The position numbers and the translations under genes were made by a program. Source: Curtobacterium pusillum (GTDB lineage: Bacteria; Actinomycetota; Actinomycetes; Actinomycetales; Microbacteriaceae). Taken from it: DNA of 64,000 nucleotides. The stretch is from NCBI GenBank assembly GCA_002025645.1, contig CP018783.1, forward strand, positions 2,542,001 to 2,606,000, given 5' to 3'. Positions within the stretch are counted from its first letter, which is position 1, and each line of letters opens with the position of its first letter. The notes beneath the pieces are model-generated. The model had not been told where the DNA came from. It searched no databases and saw nothing but the letters and a program-made list of their open reading frames with translations. This document shows positions 49,190 to 57,526 of the stretch, piece after piece.

Positions 49190-49662
49190 ACCTCGCAACG
49201 AACGACACCCTGACGCTCCTGACTCGCGAAGACACCGAACTCCGGTTCGCAGCGTTCGAACACGACGACGCGATCAGTGTCGGCCAGCGAGTCATCGACC
49301 TCGCCCGGCAGCGCGAACTGACCATCTCGGTCGCCGTCTGGCTCGGGGAACAGCTCGTCTTCCAGGCCGCACTCGCCGGCACGACCGCCGACAACGACGG
49401 CTGGATGAACCGGAAGGCCGCCGTGGTCCGGCGCTTCGACAAGGCGTCGCTCCTGGTCGCCGAGCAGATGGCCGCGTACGGCATCGACGACCCCGCGACG
49501 GCTCGTATGGTCGACCCGATGCTGTACGCGTTCAACGGGGGAGCCGTACCGATCCGCATCGGCGCGACCCAGGTCGGCGTCGCTGTCGCGTCCGGTGTCA
49601 ACGACGAGGTCGAGCACGCGCTCGTCGTCGAGGCCCTCCGCGCACAGCTCGCCGAGCGCTGA
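49186..49662 (+). CDS. DUF336/HbpS-like (UPF0303) protein
   Basis: A 158-residue protein of the GlcG/HbpS (UPF0303) family: ISVAVWLGEQLVFQAALAG, DNDGWMNRKAAVVRRF and the late GAVPIRIGATQVGVAVASG. Relatives bind haem or are found in sugar and propanediol gene clusters without a proven enzyme role. ATG overlaps the dehydrogenase stop (ATGA), so it is co-expressed with it and presumably acts on the same pathway. Confidence 0.78.
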   Translation: MNLATNDTLTLLTREDTELRFAAFEHDDAISVGQRVIDLARQRELTISVAVWLGEQLVFQAALAGTTADNDGWMNRKAAVVRRFDKASLLVAEQMAAYGIDDPATARMVDPMLYAFNGGAVPIRIGATQVGVAVASGVNDEVEHALVVEALRAQLAER

Positions 49663-49683
49663 GGACGTGCCGTCGCCGGCCCG

Positions 49684-50733
49684 TCAGGGCGTGACGAGCG
49701 CCTTCATGCCCCGCCCGGCCCGCAGCGCGTGGATCGTCTCCTCGACCCGCTCGAGCGGCACGTCGTCCACCCACCCGGTCGCGTCGTACTTGCCGTCAGC
49801 CATGGCATCGATCACGGCGTCGAAGTCCTCCTGCAGGTAGGCCAGCGTCCCGGTGACCGAAGCCTCCGGCATGACGAGCGCGGTCGGGTTGAACTCCATC
49901 GGACGCTCGTGGATCGCGACGACGACCGCGGTGCCGTGCGGGGCGAGCTGCTCCAGCCCGGAAGCCAGCGCAGGTCCGACCCCGGCAGCGTCGAACACCG
50001 CGTCGACGCCGTCGCCCCCGGTGACCTCGGCGACGAGCGCGGACAGGTCGGCGGAGGTCGGGTCGATGACGTGGTCGGCGCCGACGCCCTCGATCGCCGC
50101 CCGGCGGACGTCGCTCGGCTCGGACACGACGACGGTGTCGACGCCCCGGGCGCGCAGAGCGAACCAGACGCCGATGCCGATCGGTCCGGCCCCGACGACG
50201 AGTGCGCGCTGCCCGGCCTCGATGCCGCTGCGGGTGACGGCGTGCCACGCGACGGCCATCGGTTCGACGAGCGCACCCAGTCGCAGGTCGACGTTGTCCG
50301 GCAGCACGTGCAGCTTCGAGGCGGGGACGGTGGTGAACTCGCTGATCCCGCCGCCGTTCGCGGTGATGCCGTGGAACCCGATGGTCCGGCAGGCGTTCGG
50401 GGCGCCGCGGCGGCACGCGGCGCACGAGCCGCAGGCGTAGATCGGCCACACGGCGACGCGGTCGCCGACGGCCACCCCGGTGACGTCCGGGCCGAGCTCG
50501 ACGACGGTGCCGGAGAACTCGTGGCCGAGGATCTGGGGCAGGGTCGAACCGGTGACGGGGTGCGGGTGGTCGAGGTCGATGCCGGCGGACTCGGGAGCGA
50601 AGTAGATGTGCAGGTCGGAGCCGCAGATGCCGGCGTAGGCGTTGCGGATCTTGACCTGACCGGGGCCGGGCGTGGGTTCGTCGACCTCCTCGATCCGGAG
50701 GTCCTCCTTGGCGTGGAACACGGCTGCGCGCAT
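49684..50733 (-). CDS. Zinc-dependent alcohol dehydrogenase (butanediol-dehydrogenase-like MDR)
   Basis: A 349-residue medium-chain dehydrogenase. Catalytic zinc ligands are in CGSDLHIY and GHEFSGTVVE; the structural-zinc Cys cluster is ACGSCAACRRGAPNAC. The cofactor motif VVGAGPIGIG follows. Architecture and the 2,3-butanediol-dehydrogenase-like N-terminus (RIEEVDEPTPGPGQVKI) suggest acetoin/butanediol or polyol substrates. It follows the SDR gene by 14 bp, so they form one operon. Confidence 0.82.
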   Translation of the reverse strand: MRAAVFHAKEDLRIEEVDEPTPGPGQVKIRNAYAGICGSDLHIYFAPESAGIDLDHPHPVTGSTLPQILGHEFSGTVVELGPDVTGVAVGDRVAVWPIYACGSCAACRRGAPNACRTIGFHGITANGGGISEFTTVPASKLHVLPDNVDLRLGALVEPMAVAWHAVTRSGIEAGQRALVVGAGPIGIGVWFALRARGVDTVVVSEPSDVRRAAIEGVGADHVIDPTSADLSALVAEVTGGDGVDAVFDAAGVGPALASGLEQLAPHGTAVVVAIHERPMEFNPTALVMPEASVTGTLAYLQEDFDAVIDAMADGKYDATGWVDDVPLERVEETIHALRAGRGMKALVTP

Positions 50734-50747
50734 GGTGCTGGTGCCTT

Positions 50748-51533
50748 TCAGTACAGGGCCGGCTGGGCGGTCCACGAGGTGAGTCCGCCGTCGACGGGCA
50801 GGGTCACGCCGCTGACGTAGGCGGCGTCGGGCGAGGCGAGGAACAGGATCGCCGCGGCGATCTCGTCGGGCTCGCCCACGCGGCCGAGGGGGATGCGTTC
50901 CGCGTAGGTGTCGCGGACGACGGCGTTGCCCTCGAGGATCGGGCGGAGCAGCGGTGTAGCGACGGGTCCGGGCGCGACGGCGTTGACGCGGACGCCCTGG
51001 TGCCCGTAGTCGACGGCCATGCTGCGGGTGAGGTTGATCACGGCGCCCTTCGCGGCGTTGTACGCCGCCATGGCGCTGTCGCCGCCCATGCCGGAGATCG
51101 ACGCGGTGTTCACGATCGACCCCTTCGAGGCGACGAGGTGCGGGAGCGCCGCGCGTGCGACGTGGAAGACACCGTCGAGGTCGACCCCGAGCACGAAGCG
51201 CCACGTCGCGTCGTCGACGTCCGCGACGGCACCGGCCGCACCGACGCCGGCGTTGGCGACGAGGAGGTCGAGCTTCCCGTGGGTGTCGACGACGTCGGCG
51301 ATCGTGCGGTCCACGGCTGCCGCGTCGGTGACGTCGAGCACGCGGGTGTCGAGTCGGTCGCCGGCCTCGGGATGGTCGGTGACGAAGCGGGTGATGCTGG
51401 CCTCGGCGACGTCGACTGCGACGACGGTCGCGCCCTCTGCGAGGAGTCGGGTGGTCACGGACGCGCCGATGCCGGAGACGCCGCCGGTGACGAGGGCGAC
51501 GGTGCCGTCGAAGCGGCCTGGGTGGATCTGCAT
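50748..51533 (-). CDS. Short-chain dehydrogenase/reductase (SDR)
   Basis: A 261-residue classical SDR. The cofactor motif is TGGVSGIGASV, followed by NAGVG, catalytic Ser in NTASISGMGG and YNAAKGAV (Tyr-x3-Lys). It may be an acetoin/diacetyl reductase given its partner. A strong-looking promoter with an operator-like repeat precedes it, and the TetR gene lies immediately upstream on the same strand. Confidence 0.82.
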   Translation of the reverse strand: MQIHPGRFDGTVALVTGGVSGIGASVTTRLLAEGATVVAVDVAEASITRFVTDHPEAGDRLDTRVLDVTDAAAVDRTIADVVDTHGKLDLLVANAGVGAAGAVADVDDATWRFVLGVDLDGVFHVARAALPHLVASKGSIVNTASISGMGGDSAMAAYNAAKGAVINLTRSMAVDYGHQGVRVNAVAPGPVATPLLRPILEGNAVVRDTYAERIPLGRVGEPDEIAAAILFLASPDAAYVSGVTLPVDGGLTSWTAQPALY

Positions 51534-51548
51534 GGTGGTTTCCCTTCG

Positions 51549-51566
51549 GTGCTCGTCGATGAGCAC
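51549..51566. promoter_or_regulatory. Inverted repeat GTGCTC-N6-GAGCAC at the SDR promoter
   Basis: Lies across the expected transcription start of the SDR gene, a typical position for a TetR-family operator. The upstream TetR gene is the obvious candidate. Confidence 0.5.
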
Positions 51567-51572
51567 ACCACC

Positions 51573-51601
51573 ACCGTACGCCTCTATCGTGCGGGTGTCA
51601 G
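51573..51601 (-). promoter_or_regulatory. SDR promoter, CTGACA-17-TACGGT
   Basis: -35 CTGACA (51601-51596) is one base from TTGACA; a 17-bp spacer leads to -10 TACGGT (51578-51573). It is the best two-box promoter seen in the window. Confidence 0.65.
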
Positions 51602-51610
51602 ATAGATCGG

Positions 51611-52177
51611 TCAGCGGGCGAACCAGAACTCCGGGGAGGCCGCGATGATCACGGCGACGCCGCGGTCGACGTCCAGCGGGGTCGCGTGGATCCACCGCTC
51701 GACGGCCCCGACGGTGCCGGCCGTCGCGTAGGCCGCGACGATGTCGAGGGCGTCGGCGTCGGATCCGTCGACGCCGGCCGGCACGCTCGGCGGGTGCTGG
51801 TCGAGGTGTGCTCGGAGCGTCGAGTGGATCGTCCCCTCGAGGTTCGCGCGGAGCGGCGCCAGCAGCTGCGGGCCCATCGCGTTCCGGTACACCTCGGCAC
51901 GGTCCGCGACGTGCTGCAGCAGTGATCGCTCGGCCGCACGGAACGCTTCGATGCCGGACAGGGGTTCGTGACGGCCGATGGCCTCGGCGAGTTCCTCGCC
52001 CAGTGCTGCGGCGACGAGCTCGACCGGTGAGGGCGCGTGGCGGTAGAAGGTGTCGCGGGTGACGCCGGCCGTGCGGCAGACCTCGGTCACCGAGATGGAC
52101 TGCAGCGGCGCGGCCGCTGCCAACGTGAGCGCCGCATCGCGCAACGCCCGTTGCGATCGTGCGTAGCGCGGGTCCAC
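51611..52177 (-). CDS. TetR-family transcriptional regulator
   Basis: A 188-residue repressor with an N-terminal helix-turn-helix ([22 protein letters not shown]) and a helical ligand domain. GTG at 52177 has TAGGCT ending 6 nt upstream, a clean leaderless start. It probably represses the SDR/ADH operon through the inverted repeat at 51549, and perhaps itself. Ligand unknown. Divergent from an aldo/keto reductase gene. Confidence 0.82.
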   Translation of the reverse strand: MDPRYARSQRALRDAALTLAAAAPLQSISVTEVCRTAGVTRDTFYRHAPSPVELVAAALGEELAEAIGRHEPLSGIEAFRAAERSLLQHVADRAEVYRNAMGPQLLAPLRANLEGTIHSTLRAHLDQHPPSVPAGVDGSDADALDIVAAYATAGTVGAVERWIHATPLDVDRGVAVIIAASPEFWFAR

Positions 52178-52183
52178 CCAAGC

Positions 52184-52189
52184 AGCCTA
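52184..52189 (-). promoter_or_regulatory. Leaderless -10 hexamer of the TetR gene (TAGGCT)
   Basis: Ends 6 nt before the GTG at 52177. Confidence 0.45.
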
Positions 52190-52228
52190 CGGTTCGACCG
52201 ACGGGGTACGCGAACCACTGACTCCCAG

Positions 52229-52251
52229 TACAGGGAACGAGCACCACTCCC
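52229..52251 (+). promoter_or_regulatory. Shared promoter element TACAGGGAA-N4-CACCACTCCC, copy 1
   Basis: Nineteen conserved bases around a variable 4-bp spacer, ending 31 nt before the ATG at 52283. A second copy lies 32 nt before the efflux-pump ATG at 56053. Confidence 0.6.
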
Positions 52252-52282
52252 TCCGCCCGCGCGACCGGGGTGTGATGGACTC

Positions 52283-53143
52283 ATGGCAACAGCGACCCCC
52301 ACAGTGACCCTGAACAACGGCATCGAGATGCCCGTCCTCGGCTTCGGCGTCTACCAGGTCGGTGCCGACGAGACCGAGGCGGCCGTCAGCTCGGCGCTCG
52401 AGGCCGGGTACCGACTGCTCGACACCGCCGCGGCCTACGGCAACGAGGAGGCGGTCGGCGCCGCCATCGCGAAGAGCGGCATCTCGCGTGACGAGCTCTT
52501 CGTGACCACCAAGCTCTGGGTCCAGGACGCCCCCGCCGAGGCGAACACCGCCCGGGCGCTCGACGACTCTCTCCGGAAGCTCGGCCTCGACCACGTCGAC
52601 CTCTACCTGATGCACCAGCCCTTCGGTGACACCTACGGCCAGTGGCGCGCCATGGAGCAGGCGAGCAAGGACGGCAAGGCCCGCGCGGTCGGCGTCTCGA
52701 ACTTCGCCCCGGACCAGCTGCTCGACCTCATCATCAACAACGAGGTCGTCCCCGCCGTGAACCAGATCGAGACGCACCCGTTCAAGCAGAACACCGACTA
52801 CCAGGAGCTCATGCGCGGCGAGGGCGTGCAGATCGAGTCGTGGGGTCCGTTCGCCGAAGGCAAGAACGGCCTGTTCACGAACGAGGTCCTCGAGGGCATC
52901 GGCAAGGACCACGGCAAGTCGGTCGCACAGGTCGTGCTCCGCTGGCTCACGCAGCGCGGTGTCGTCGCGATCCCGAAGACGGTGAATCCGGACCGCATGG
53001 CGCAGAACCTCGACGTCTTCGACTTCGAGCTCAACGAAGCGCAGATGGCACAGATCGCGGCGCTGCACACCGGTGGGTCGCAGTTCTTCGACCACCAGGA
53101 CCCGGAGATGGTGCGCTGGCTCAGCGCACGTCGCCTCGGCTGA
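52283..53143 (+). CDS. Aldo/keto reductase (2,5-diketogluconate-reductase type)
   Basis: A 286-residue AKR. Motifs are [16 protein letters not shown], the catalytic Asp/Tyr in [16 protein letters not shown], Lys in VTTKLW and His in [10 protein letters not shown]; cofactor binding is at PKTVNPDRM. It reduces small aldehydes or keto sugars with NADPH. It is preceded by the shared element and followed by a decamer-type hairpin terminator. Confidence 0.85.
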   Translation: MATATPTVTLNNGIEMPVLGFGVYQVGADETEAAVSSALEAGYRLLDTAAAYGNEEAVGAAIAKSGISRDELFVTTKLWVQDAPAEANTARALDDSLRKLGLDHVDLYLMHQPFGDTYGQWRAMEQASKDGKARAVGVSNFAPDQLLDLIINNEVVPAVNQIETHPFKQNTDYQELMRGEGVQIESWGPFAEGKNGLFTNEVLEGIGKDHGKSVAQVVLRWLTQRGVVAIPKTVNPDRMAQNLDVFDFELNEAQMAQIAALHTGGSQFFDHQDPEMVRWLSARRLG

Positions 53144-53154
53144 ACCCCCTGACT

Positions 53155-53194
53155 GACTGGAGGCGCGGTGCCGGGCCGCACCGCGCCTCCAGTC
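53155..53194. terminator. TGGAGGCGCG-type hairpin terminator after the aldo/keto reductase
   Basis: Arms 53155-53171 (GACTGGAGGCGCGGTGC) and 53178-53194 are exact complements around 6 nt, 12 nt after the stop. The hairpin ends 23 nt before the next gene's GTG. Confidence 0.85.
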
Positions 53195-53217
53195 CGGACA
53201 CCGGAAGGACCACTGCC

Positions 53218-53892
53218 GTGACCCGCCCCGTCTTCACGCGTCGAGCCCTGATCCGCGGCGCCGGCGCTGCGGCCGTGGCCGCAGCAGCAGCGAGCCTCGC
53301 CGCGTGCAGCCCAGATCCTGACCCGTCGACCACTCCGAGGAGCACCGTGCCACCGACCGACCGCGACGGCCGCGTCCTGCTGGCGTACTTCTCGCGCTCC
53401 GGTGAGAACTACTGGAACGGCGGCCGCCGGAGCCTCGACACCGGGAACACCGAGGTACTCGCGGGCCTGATAGCCGCCCGCGTCGAGTGCGACGTCTTCC
53501 GGATCGAGGCGGCCGACCCGTACTCCGACCGCTACGACGACACGGTCGCGCGCAACGTCCGGGAGCAGGGCGACGACGCCCGCCCCGCGATCGCGAGCGA
53601 CCTGCCCGACCTGAGCGGCTACGGCACGGTGCTGCTCGGCAGCCCGATCTGGAACGTGCAGCCGCCGATGATCATGGCGACCTTCGCCGAGGCCGCGACC
53701 CTCACCGGGGCGACCGTCCTGCCGTTCGTCACGTACGCCGTCAGCGGGCTCGGTTCGACGGAGTCCTTCTACCGCGATCTGCGGACCGGTGCGCGCCTCG
53801 GCGACGGTCTCGCCGTCCGCGGCGAAGAGGTCCGCGACGGCGGCACCGGCTCCGACGTCGACCGGTGGCTCAGTGCCGCCGGTCTTGCATGA
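53218..53892 (+). CDS. Exported flavodoxin-like lipoprotein
   Basis: A 224-residue protein. The signal has a Tat-like twin Arg (TRRALIRGAG) and a lipobox LAAC at about residue 25, then a Ser/Thr/Pro linker. The rest is a flavodoxin fold (LLAYFSRSGENYWNGG with FMN phosphate loop, LLGSPIWNVQPP, a late FVTYAVSGLGSTE loop). It would be a membrane-attached extracytoplasmic FMN protein. GTG at 53218 follows GGAAGGACCAC. It is coupled to the following genes. Confidence 0.78.
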   Translation: MTRPVFTRRALIRGAGAAAVAAAAASLAACSPDPDPSTTPRSTVPPTDRDGRVLLAYFSRSGENYWNGGRRSLDTGNTEVLAGLIAARVECDVFRIEAADPYSDRYDDTVARNVREQGDDARPAIASDLPDLSGYGTVLLGSPIWNVQPPMIMATFAEAATLTGATVLPFVTYAVSGLGSTESFYRDLRTGARLGDGLAVRGEEVRDGGTGSDVDRWLSAAGLA

Positions 53893-53903
53893 AGGGCACC
53901 ACC

Positions 53904-54668
53904 ATGACCGACCAGCACCTCACCGTCCTCGTCGTCGGCGCGACCGGCAGCGTCGGCCGTCACGTCGTCGCGACCGCTGTGGCCGCAGGACACCACACCC
54001 GCGCGCTCGCCCGGACCTCGTACAAGGCACAGGGACTCGCCCGGGGCGCCGAGGTCGTCATCGGCGACCTGACCGACACCGCCAGCCTGCACGACGTCGT
54101 CGCGGGCATCGACGCCGTCGTCTTCACCCACGGCGACAACGGGAACGCCGAGGCGGTGAACTACGGGGCCGTCAAGAACGTCCTCGACGCCCTGCGCGGC
54201 CGTCGCGTGCGGATCGCACTGATGACCACGATCGGCGTCACGGCGCTCCGCGACGGCTCCGAGTGGAAGCGCCGAGGCGAACGCCTGGTGCGCGCCAGCG
54301 GGAACGAGTACACGGTCGTCCGTCCGGGGTGGTTCGACCACAACGACGACGACCAGCTCCGCATCGCTCCGCGTCAGGGCGACACCCACCAGACCGGCGG
54401 CCCGGCCGACGGTGTCATCGCCCGACGGCAGATCGCTCGGGTCCTCGTCGAGAGCCTCACCAGCCCGGAAGCCGACCACCGCACCTTCGAACTCGTGGCG
54501 GAGCGCGGCCCGGAGCAGGAGGACCTCGGACCGGTCTTCGCCGCGCTGCCAGCGGACGAGGACGGAGCGCTCGACGGCGCGCTCGACCCCGCGAACCTGC
54601 CGGTCGGACAGGAGCCGCAGCGCGTCCGTGACGACCTCGACCGAGTCAGCCGAACAGGAGCACGATGA
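53904..54668 (+). CDS. NAD(P)H-binding (NmrA/SDR a5-like) protein
   Basis: A 254-residue Rossmann protein with VLVVGATGSVGRHVV and an NmrA-like layout (DLTDTASLHDVVAGIDAVVFTHG). Such proteins act as redox sensors or quinone reductases. The ATG at 53904 has AAGGGC 6 nt upstream; an ATG at 53889 overlaps the preceding stop (ATGA) and is equally possible, adding five residues. The stop overlaps the cupin gene (ATGA). Confidence 0.76.
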   Translation: MTDQHLTVLVVGATGSVGRHVVATAVAAGHHTRALARTSYKAQGLARGAEVVIGDLTDTASLHDVVAGIDAVVFTHGDNGNAEAVNYGAVKNVLDALRGRRVRIALMTTIGVTALRDGSEWKRRGERLVRASGNEYTVVRPGWFDHNDDDQLRIAPRQGDTHQTGGPADGVIARRQIARVLVESLTSPEADHRTFELVAERGPEQEDLGPVFAALPADEDGALDGALDPANLPVGQEPQRVRDDLDRVSRTGAR

Positions 54669-55066
54669 ACATCGAACCCGTTGTCCCCACCAGCAAGAAC
54701 CCGCCCGAGCGATTCGCCGGCGACGTCTGGCTGGACCCGATCGCCGTCCCGCACGAGGACGGCCAGCACATGACCGTCGCGACCGTCCGGTTCGCCCCCG
54801 GAGCGCGCACCGCGTGGCACTCGCACGAGAAGGGGCAGTACCTCCGCGTGACCCAGGGCATCGGGCGGTTCGGTACCCGTGACGGCGGGGTCATCGAGGT
54901 GCACCCCGGGCAGACGCTCTACACGCCGCCCGGCGAGGAGCACTGGCACGCGGCCGCACCCGGCTGCTTCATGGAGCACATCGCCATGGTCGAGAACGGC
55001 GACGACCCCTCGACCAGCACGACGTGGCTCGAGCACATCACGGACGACGAGTTCGAGGGGCGCTGA
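54665..55066 (+). CDS. Cupin-domain protein
   Basis: A 133-residue single cupin. Metal-binding motif 1 is TAWHSHEKGQYLRVTQGIG (HxH with Glu) and motif 2 is GEEHWHAA. Relatives near NmrA and flavodoxin genes are annotated as carboxymuconolactone-type or quercetinase-like cupins; no substrate can be given. ATG overlaps the previous stop, so this three-gene set forms one operon. Confidence 0.8.
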   Translation: MNIEPVVPTSKNPPERFAGDVWLDPIAVPHEDGQHMTVATVRFAPGARTAWHSHEKGQYLRVTQGIGRFGTRDGGVIEVHPGQTLYTPPGEEHWHAAAPGCFMEHIAMVENGDDPSTSTTWLEHITDDEFEGR

Positions 55067-55078
55067 GGCACAGGCAGC

Positions 55079-55951
55079 TCACGGGGTCGCCTCCGTCGTG
55101 GGGGCGGCGGTGGCGACCAGGCTGCCGAGCAGCCGGACACGCTCGTCGGTGGGTGAGCCGGCCACGGTCGTGTAGCCGTACATCGTCCAGCCGGGACTGT
55201 CGGGCAGCTGCATCGCCTCGAACGTGAACTCGAGGTCGCCGACCGCGGGGTGGTGCAGTCGCTTCGTGCCGGATCGGTGGAAGCGGACGTCGTGTGCGGC
55301 CCACCGTCGTCGGAAGTCGTCGCTGCGGGTGACGAGTTCGCCGATGAGGTCGGTCAGGTCCCGGTCGTGCGGGTGCTTGCCGGCGTGGCTGCGCATCGAG
55401 GCGACGAGGCTCGTGGCGCCCTGCTCCCAGTCGACGTAGAAGTTGCGGGCGGCCGGGTTGAGGAACGTGAACCGCGCGTTGTTGGCCTGGTTCACGGGGT
55501 CGTCGAGGAGCGGCGACAGCAGGGCACGGCCGAGGCTGTTCGTGGCGACGACGTCGCTGCGGCGGTTCTGCACGACGGTCGGTGTGCCGGTGATGGTGTC
55601 GAGGAACCGCTGGAGGCTCGGACGGACGGCGTCGTCGGCGGGCTTCGGTGCACGACGTCGGACCGGTACGGGGGTGTCGGCGCGGGCGAGGTCGAGCAGG
55701 TGCTCCGTCTCCGCATCGTCGAGCTGCAACGCCCGAGCGAGGGCGTCGAGCACGTCCTCGGAGACTCCGGCGAGGTGGCCGCGCTCCATCTTCGCGTAGT
55801 AGTCGGAGCTCATCCCGGCGAGCATCGCGAGCTCCTCGCGGCGGAGCCCGGCGACACGACGCCGACCGCCGCCGATGATCCCGGCCTGGTCGGGCGTGAT
55901 CCGGGCCCGGCGGGTCCGGAGGAAGTCGCTGATCTCGGCGCGGTGGTCCAT
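55079..55951 (-). CDS. XRE-family regulator with MmyB-type ligand domain
   Basis: A 290-residue regulator. The N-terminal XRE helix-turn-helix (RRARITPDQAGI, then RREELAMLAGMSSDYYAKMERG) is followed by the MmyB-like PAS-type domain (about 110-280, with NNARFTFLNPAARNFYVDWE). These regulators control nearby dehydrogenase or efflux genes in Actinobacteria. ATG at 55951 has TACGGT ending 6 nt upstream. Divergent from the MFS efflux pump, probably its regulator. Confidence 0.86.
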   Translation of the reverse strand: MDHRAEISDFLRTRRARITPDQAGIIGGGRRRVAGLRREELAMLAGMSSDYYAKMERGHLAGVSEDVLDALARALQLDDAETEHLLDLARADTPVPVRRRAPKPADDAVRPSLQRFLDTITGTPTVVQNRRSDVVATNSLGRALLSPLLDDPVNQANNARFTFLNPAARNFYVDWEQGATSLVASMRSHAGKHPHDRDLTDLIGELVTRSDDFRRRWAAHDVRFHRSGTKRLHHPAVGDLEFTFEAMQLPDSPGWTMYGYTTVAGSPTDERVRLLGSLVATAAPTTEATP

Positions 55952-55957
55952 GCCGAC

Positions 55958-55963
55958 ACCGTA
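55958..55963 (-). promoter_or_regulatory. Leaderless -10 hexamer of the MmyB-type regulator (TACGGT)
   Basis: Ends 6 nt before the ATG at 55951. Confidence 0.45.
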
Positions 55964-55997
55964 CGTGCTGGACCGGGGCGGAAGGAGGGACTGTCGG

Positions 55998-56020
55998 TAC
56001 AGGGAAACCCCACCACTCCC
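55998..56020 (+). promoter_or_regulatory. Shared promoter element TACAGGGAA-N4-CACCACTCCC, copy 2
   Basis: Identical to copy 1 at 52229 in all 19 conserved bases, and ends 32 nt before the MFS ATG. The overlapping CTGT-CGGT-ACAG inverted repeat at 55991-56002 may be part of an operator. Confidence 0.6.
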
Positions 56021-56052
56021 AGTGCGGGCGGATCCGCGCTGGACTCGTCGGC

Positions 56053-57483
56053 ATGACCGCAACGCCCGACACCGCGTCGACACCCGTCCCGCCCCCGGCC
56101 CGGGCGTCCCGACCGCACCACACCGTCGTCCTGGTGATCGTCCTGGTGAGCTACTTCATGATCGTCCTGGACAACTCGATCATCTTCACCGGGCTGCCCG
56201 AGATCCAGCGCGGGATGGGGCTGTCCCCGACGGCACTGTCCTGGGTGCAGAACGCGTACACACTCGTCTTCGGTGGCCTGTTGCTCCTCGGCGCACGCGC
56301 CGGGGACCTCCTCGGGCGCCAGCGCGTGTTCGTGCTCGGCCTGGCGCTGTTCGGGCTGGCCTCGTTGCTCGTCGGCACGGCGCAGGACGAGGCGTGGATC
56401 ATCGCCGCCCGAGCATTCCAGGGTGTCGGCGCCGCGATCGTCGCGCCGTCGTCCCTGTCGCTCATCACCTCGACGTTCCCCGTCGGCCCGGAGCGCACCC
56501 GGGCGGTCTCGTTGTACGGCACGACCGCCGGCGTCGGGGCGAGCCTCGGCATGGTCGTCGGCGGTGCGCTTGCCGGCTTGGTGTCCTGGCGCGCGGGGTT
56601 CTTCATCAACGTGCCGATCGCGATGGTGATGATCGTCCTCGCGGTGCGGTACCTGCCGCAGACCGCACCGACCCGGGGCCGCTTCGACGTCCTCGGGGCC
56701 GTGACGTCGACGCTCGGCATGGGAGCGCTCGTGTACGGCATCGTGAACGGCGGCGACCACGGGTGGGGTGCGAGCGCCACGATCCTGCCGATCGCGGCCG
56801 GCGCCGTCGTCCTCGCCGTCTTCGTGCTGAACGAGTGGAAGGCCACGCACCCGATCATGCCGCTGCGACTGTTCGCGGACGCCGGTCGCTCCGGAGCAGC
56901 CGTCGCCCGGCTGCTCTTCGCGGGCACCGGCATCGCGTTCTTCTTCTTCACGACGCAGTTCCTGCAGGGTGTGTACGGGTGGTCAGCGCTCGAGGCCGGC
57001 GTCGCGTTTCTCCCGATGACGCTGCTGCAGTTCGCCGTCTCTCTCTCCGTGCCGCGGCTCACCCGCCGGTTCGGCAACGGGCTGCTCGTCGCGGTCGGGA
57101 TCTCGGTCGTCCTGGTCGCCGTGCTCTGGCTGAGCCGGATCACCCCGGACGTCGGGTACCTGGCGGGGTTCGCCGGACCGCTCGTGCTGTTCGGCATCGG
57201 CCAGGGGCTGTGCTTCGGACCGCTCACCGCCGCCGGGATCGCCGGGGCCCCCGCGGCCGACGCCGGAGCGGCCTCCGGCCTCGTCAACACCGCCCACCAG
57301 CTCGGTTCGACACTCGGCGTCGCGGTGCTCACCGCGGTCGGCGCCGGTGCAGCGACGTTGTCCGGACGGGTCGCGGACGCATACACCGGTGGTGCGGTCA
57401 TGCTCGGGATCGCACTCGTCGCGACGCTCACGCTCGTGCTGCCGTCCGATCGGCGCGCGCGTGGCCGAGTCCCCGTGCCGTAG
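56053..57483 (+). CDS. MFS efflux transporter, DHA2 (14-TMS) family
   Basis: A 476-residue drug/metabolite exporter with about 14 transmembrane segments. Signature motifs are VLDNSIIFTGLPEI (motif D1), GARAGDLLGRQRVF (motif A) and the SLYGTTAGVGASLGMVVGG antiporter motif C. It is driven by proton antiport by family. The MmyB-type regulator is divergent. Only 43 bp separate its stop from the next ATG, but a LacI-type operator lies in that gap, so the downstream genes are separately controlled. Confidence 0.85.
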   Translation: MTATPDTASTPVPPPARASRPHHTVVLVIVLVSYFMIVLDNSIIFTGLPEIQRGMGLSPTALSWVQNAYTLVFGGLLLLGARAGDLLGRQRVFVLGLALFGLASLLVGTAQDEAWIIAARAFQGVGAAIVAPSSLSLITSTFPVGPERTRAVSLYGTTAGVGASLGMVVGGALAGLVSWRAGFFINVPIAMVMIVLAVRYLPQTAPTRGRFDVLGAVTSTLGMGALVYGIVNGGDHGWGASATILPIAAGAVVLAVFVLNEWKATHPIMPLRLFADAGRSGAAVARLLFAGTGIAFFFFTTQFLQGVYGWSALEAGVAFLPMTLLQFAVSLSVPRLTRRFGNGLLVAVGISVVLVAVLWLSRITPDVGYLAGFAGPLVLFGIGQGLCFGPLTAAGIAGAPAADAGAASGLVNTAHQLGSTLGVAVLTAVGAGAATLSGRVADAYTGGAVMLGIALVATLTLVLPSDRRARGRVPVP

Positions 57484-57499
57484 GGTTGGCGTCACAGCC

Positions 57500-57513
57500 T
57501 TAGCACGAGCCAA
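57500..57513. promoter_or_regulatory. LacI-type operator upstream of the TolB-like gene
   Basis: TTAGCACGAGCCAA, the exact reverse complement of the site at 47956. Lies 13 bp upstream of the ATG at 57527. Confidence 0.7.
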
Positions 57514-57526
57514 CCTGCAGGGAACC

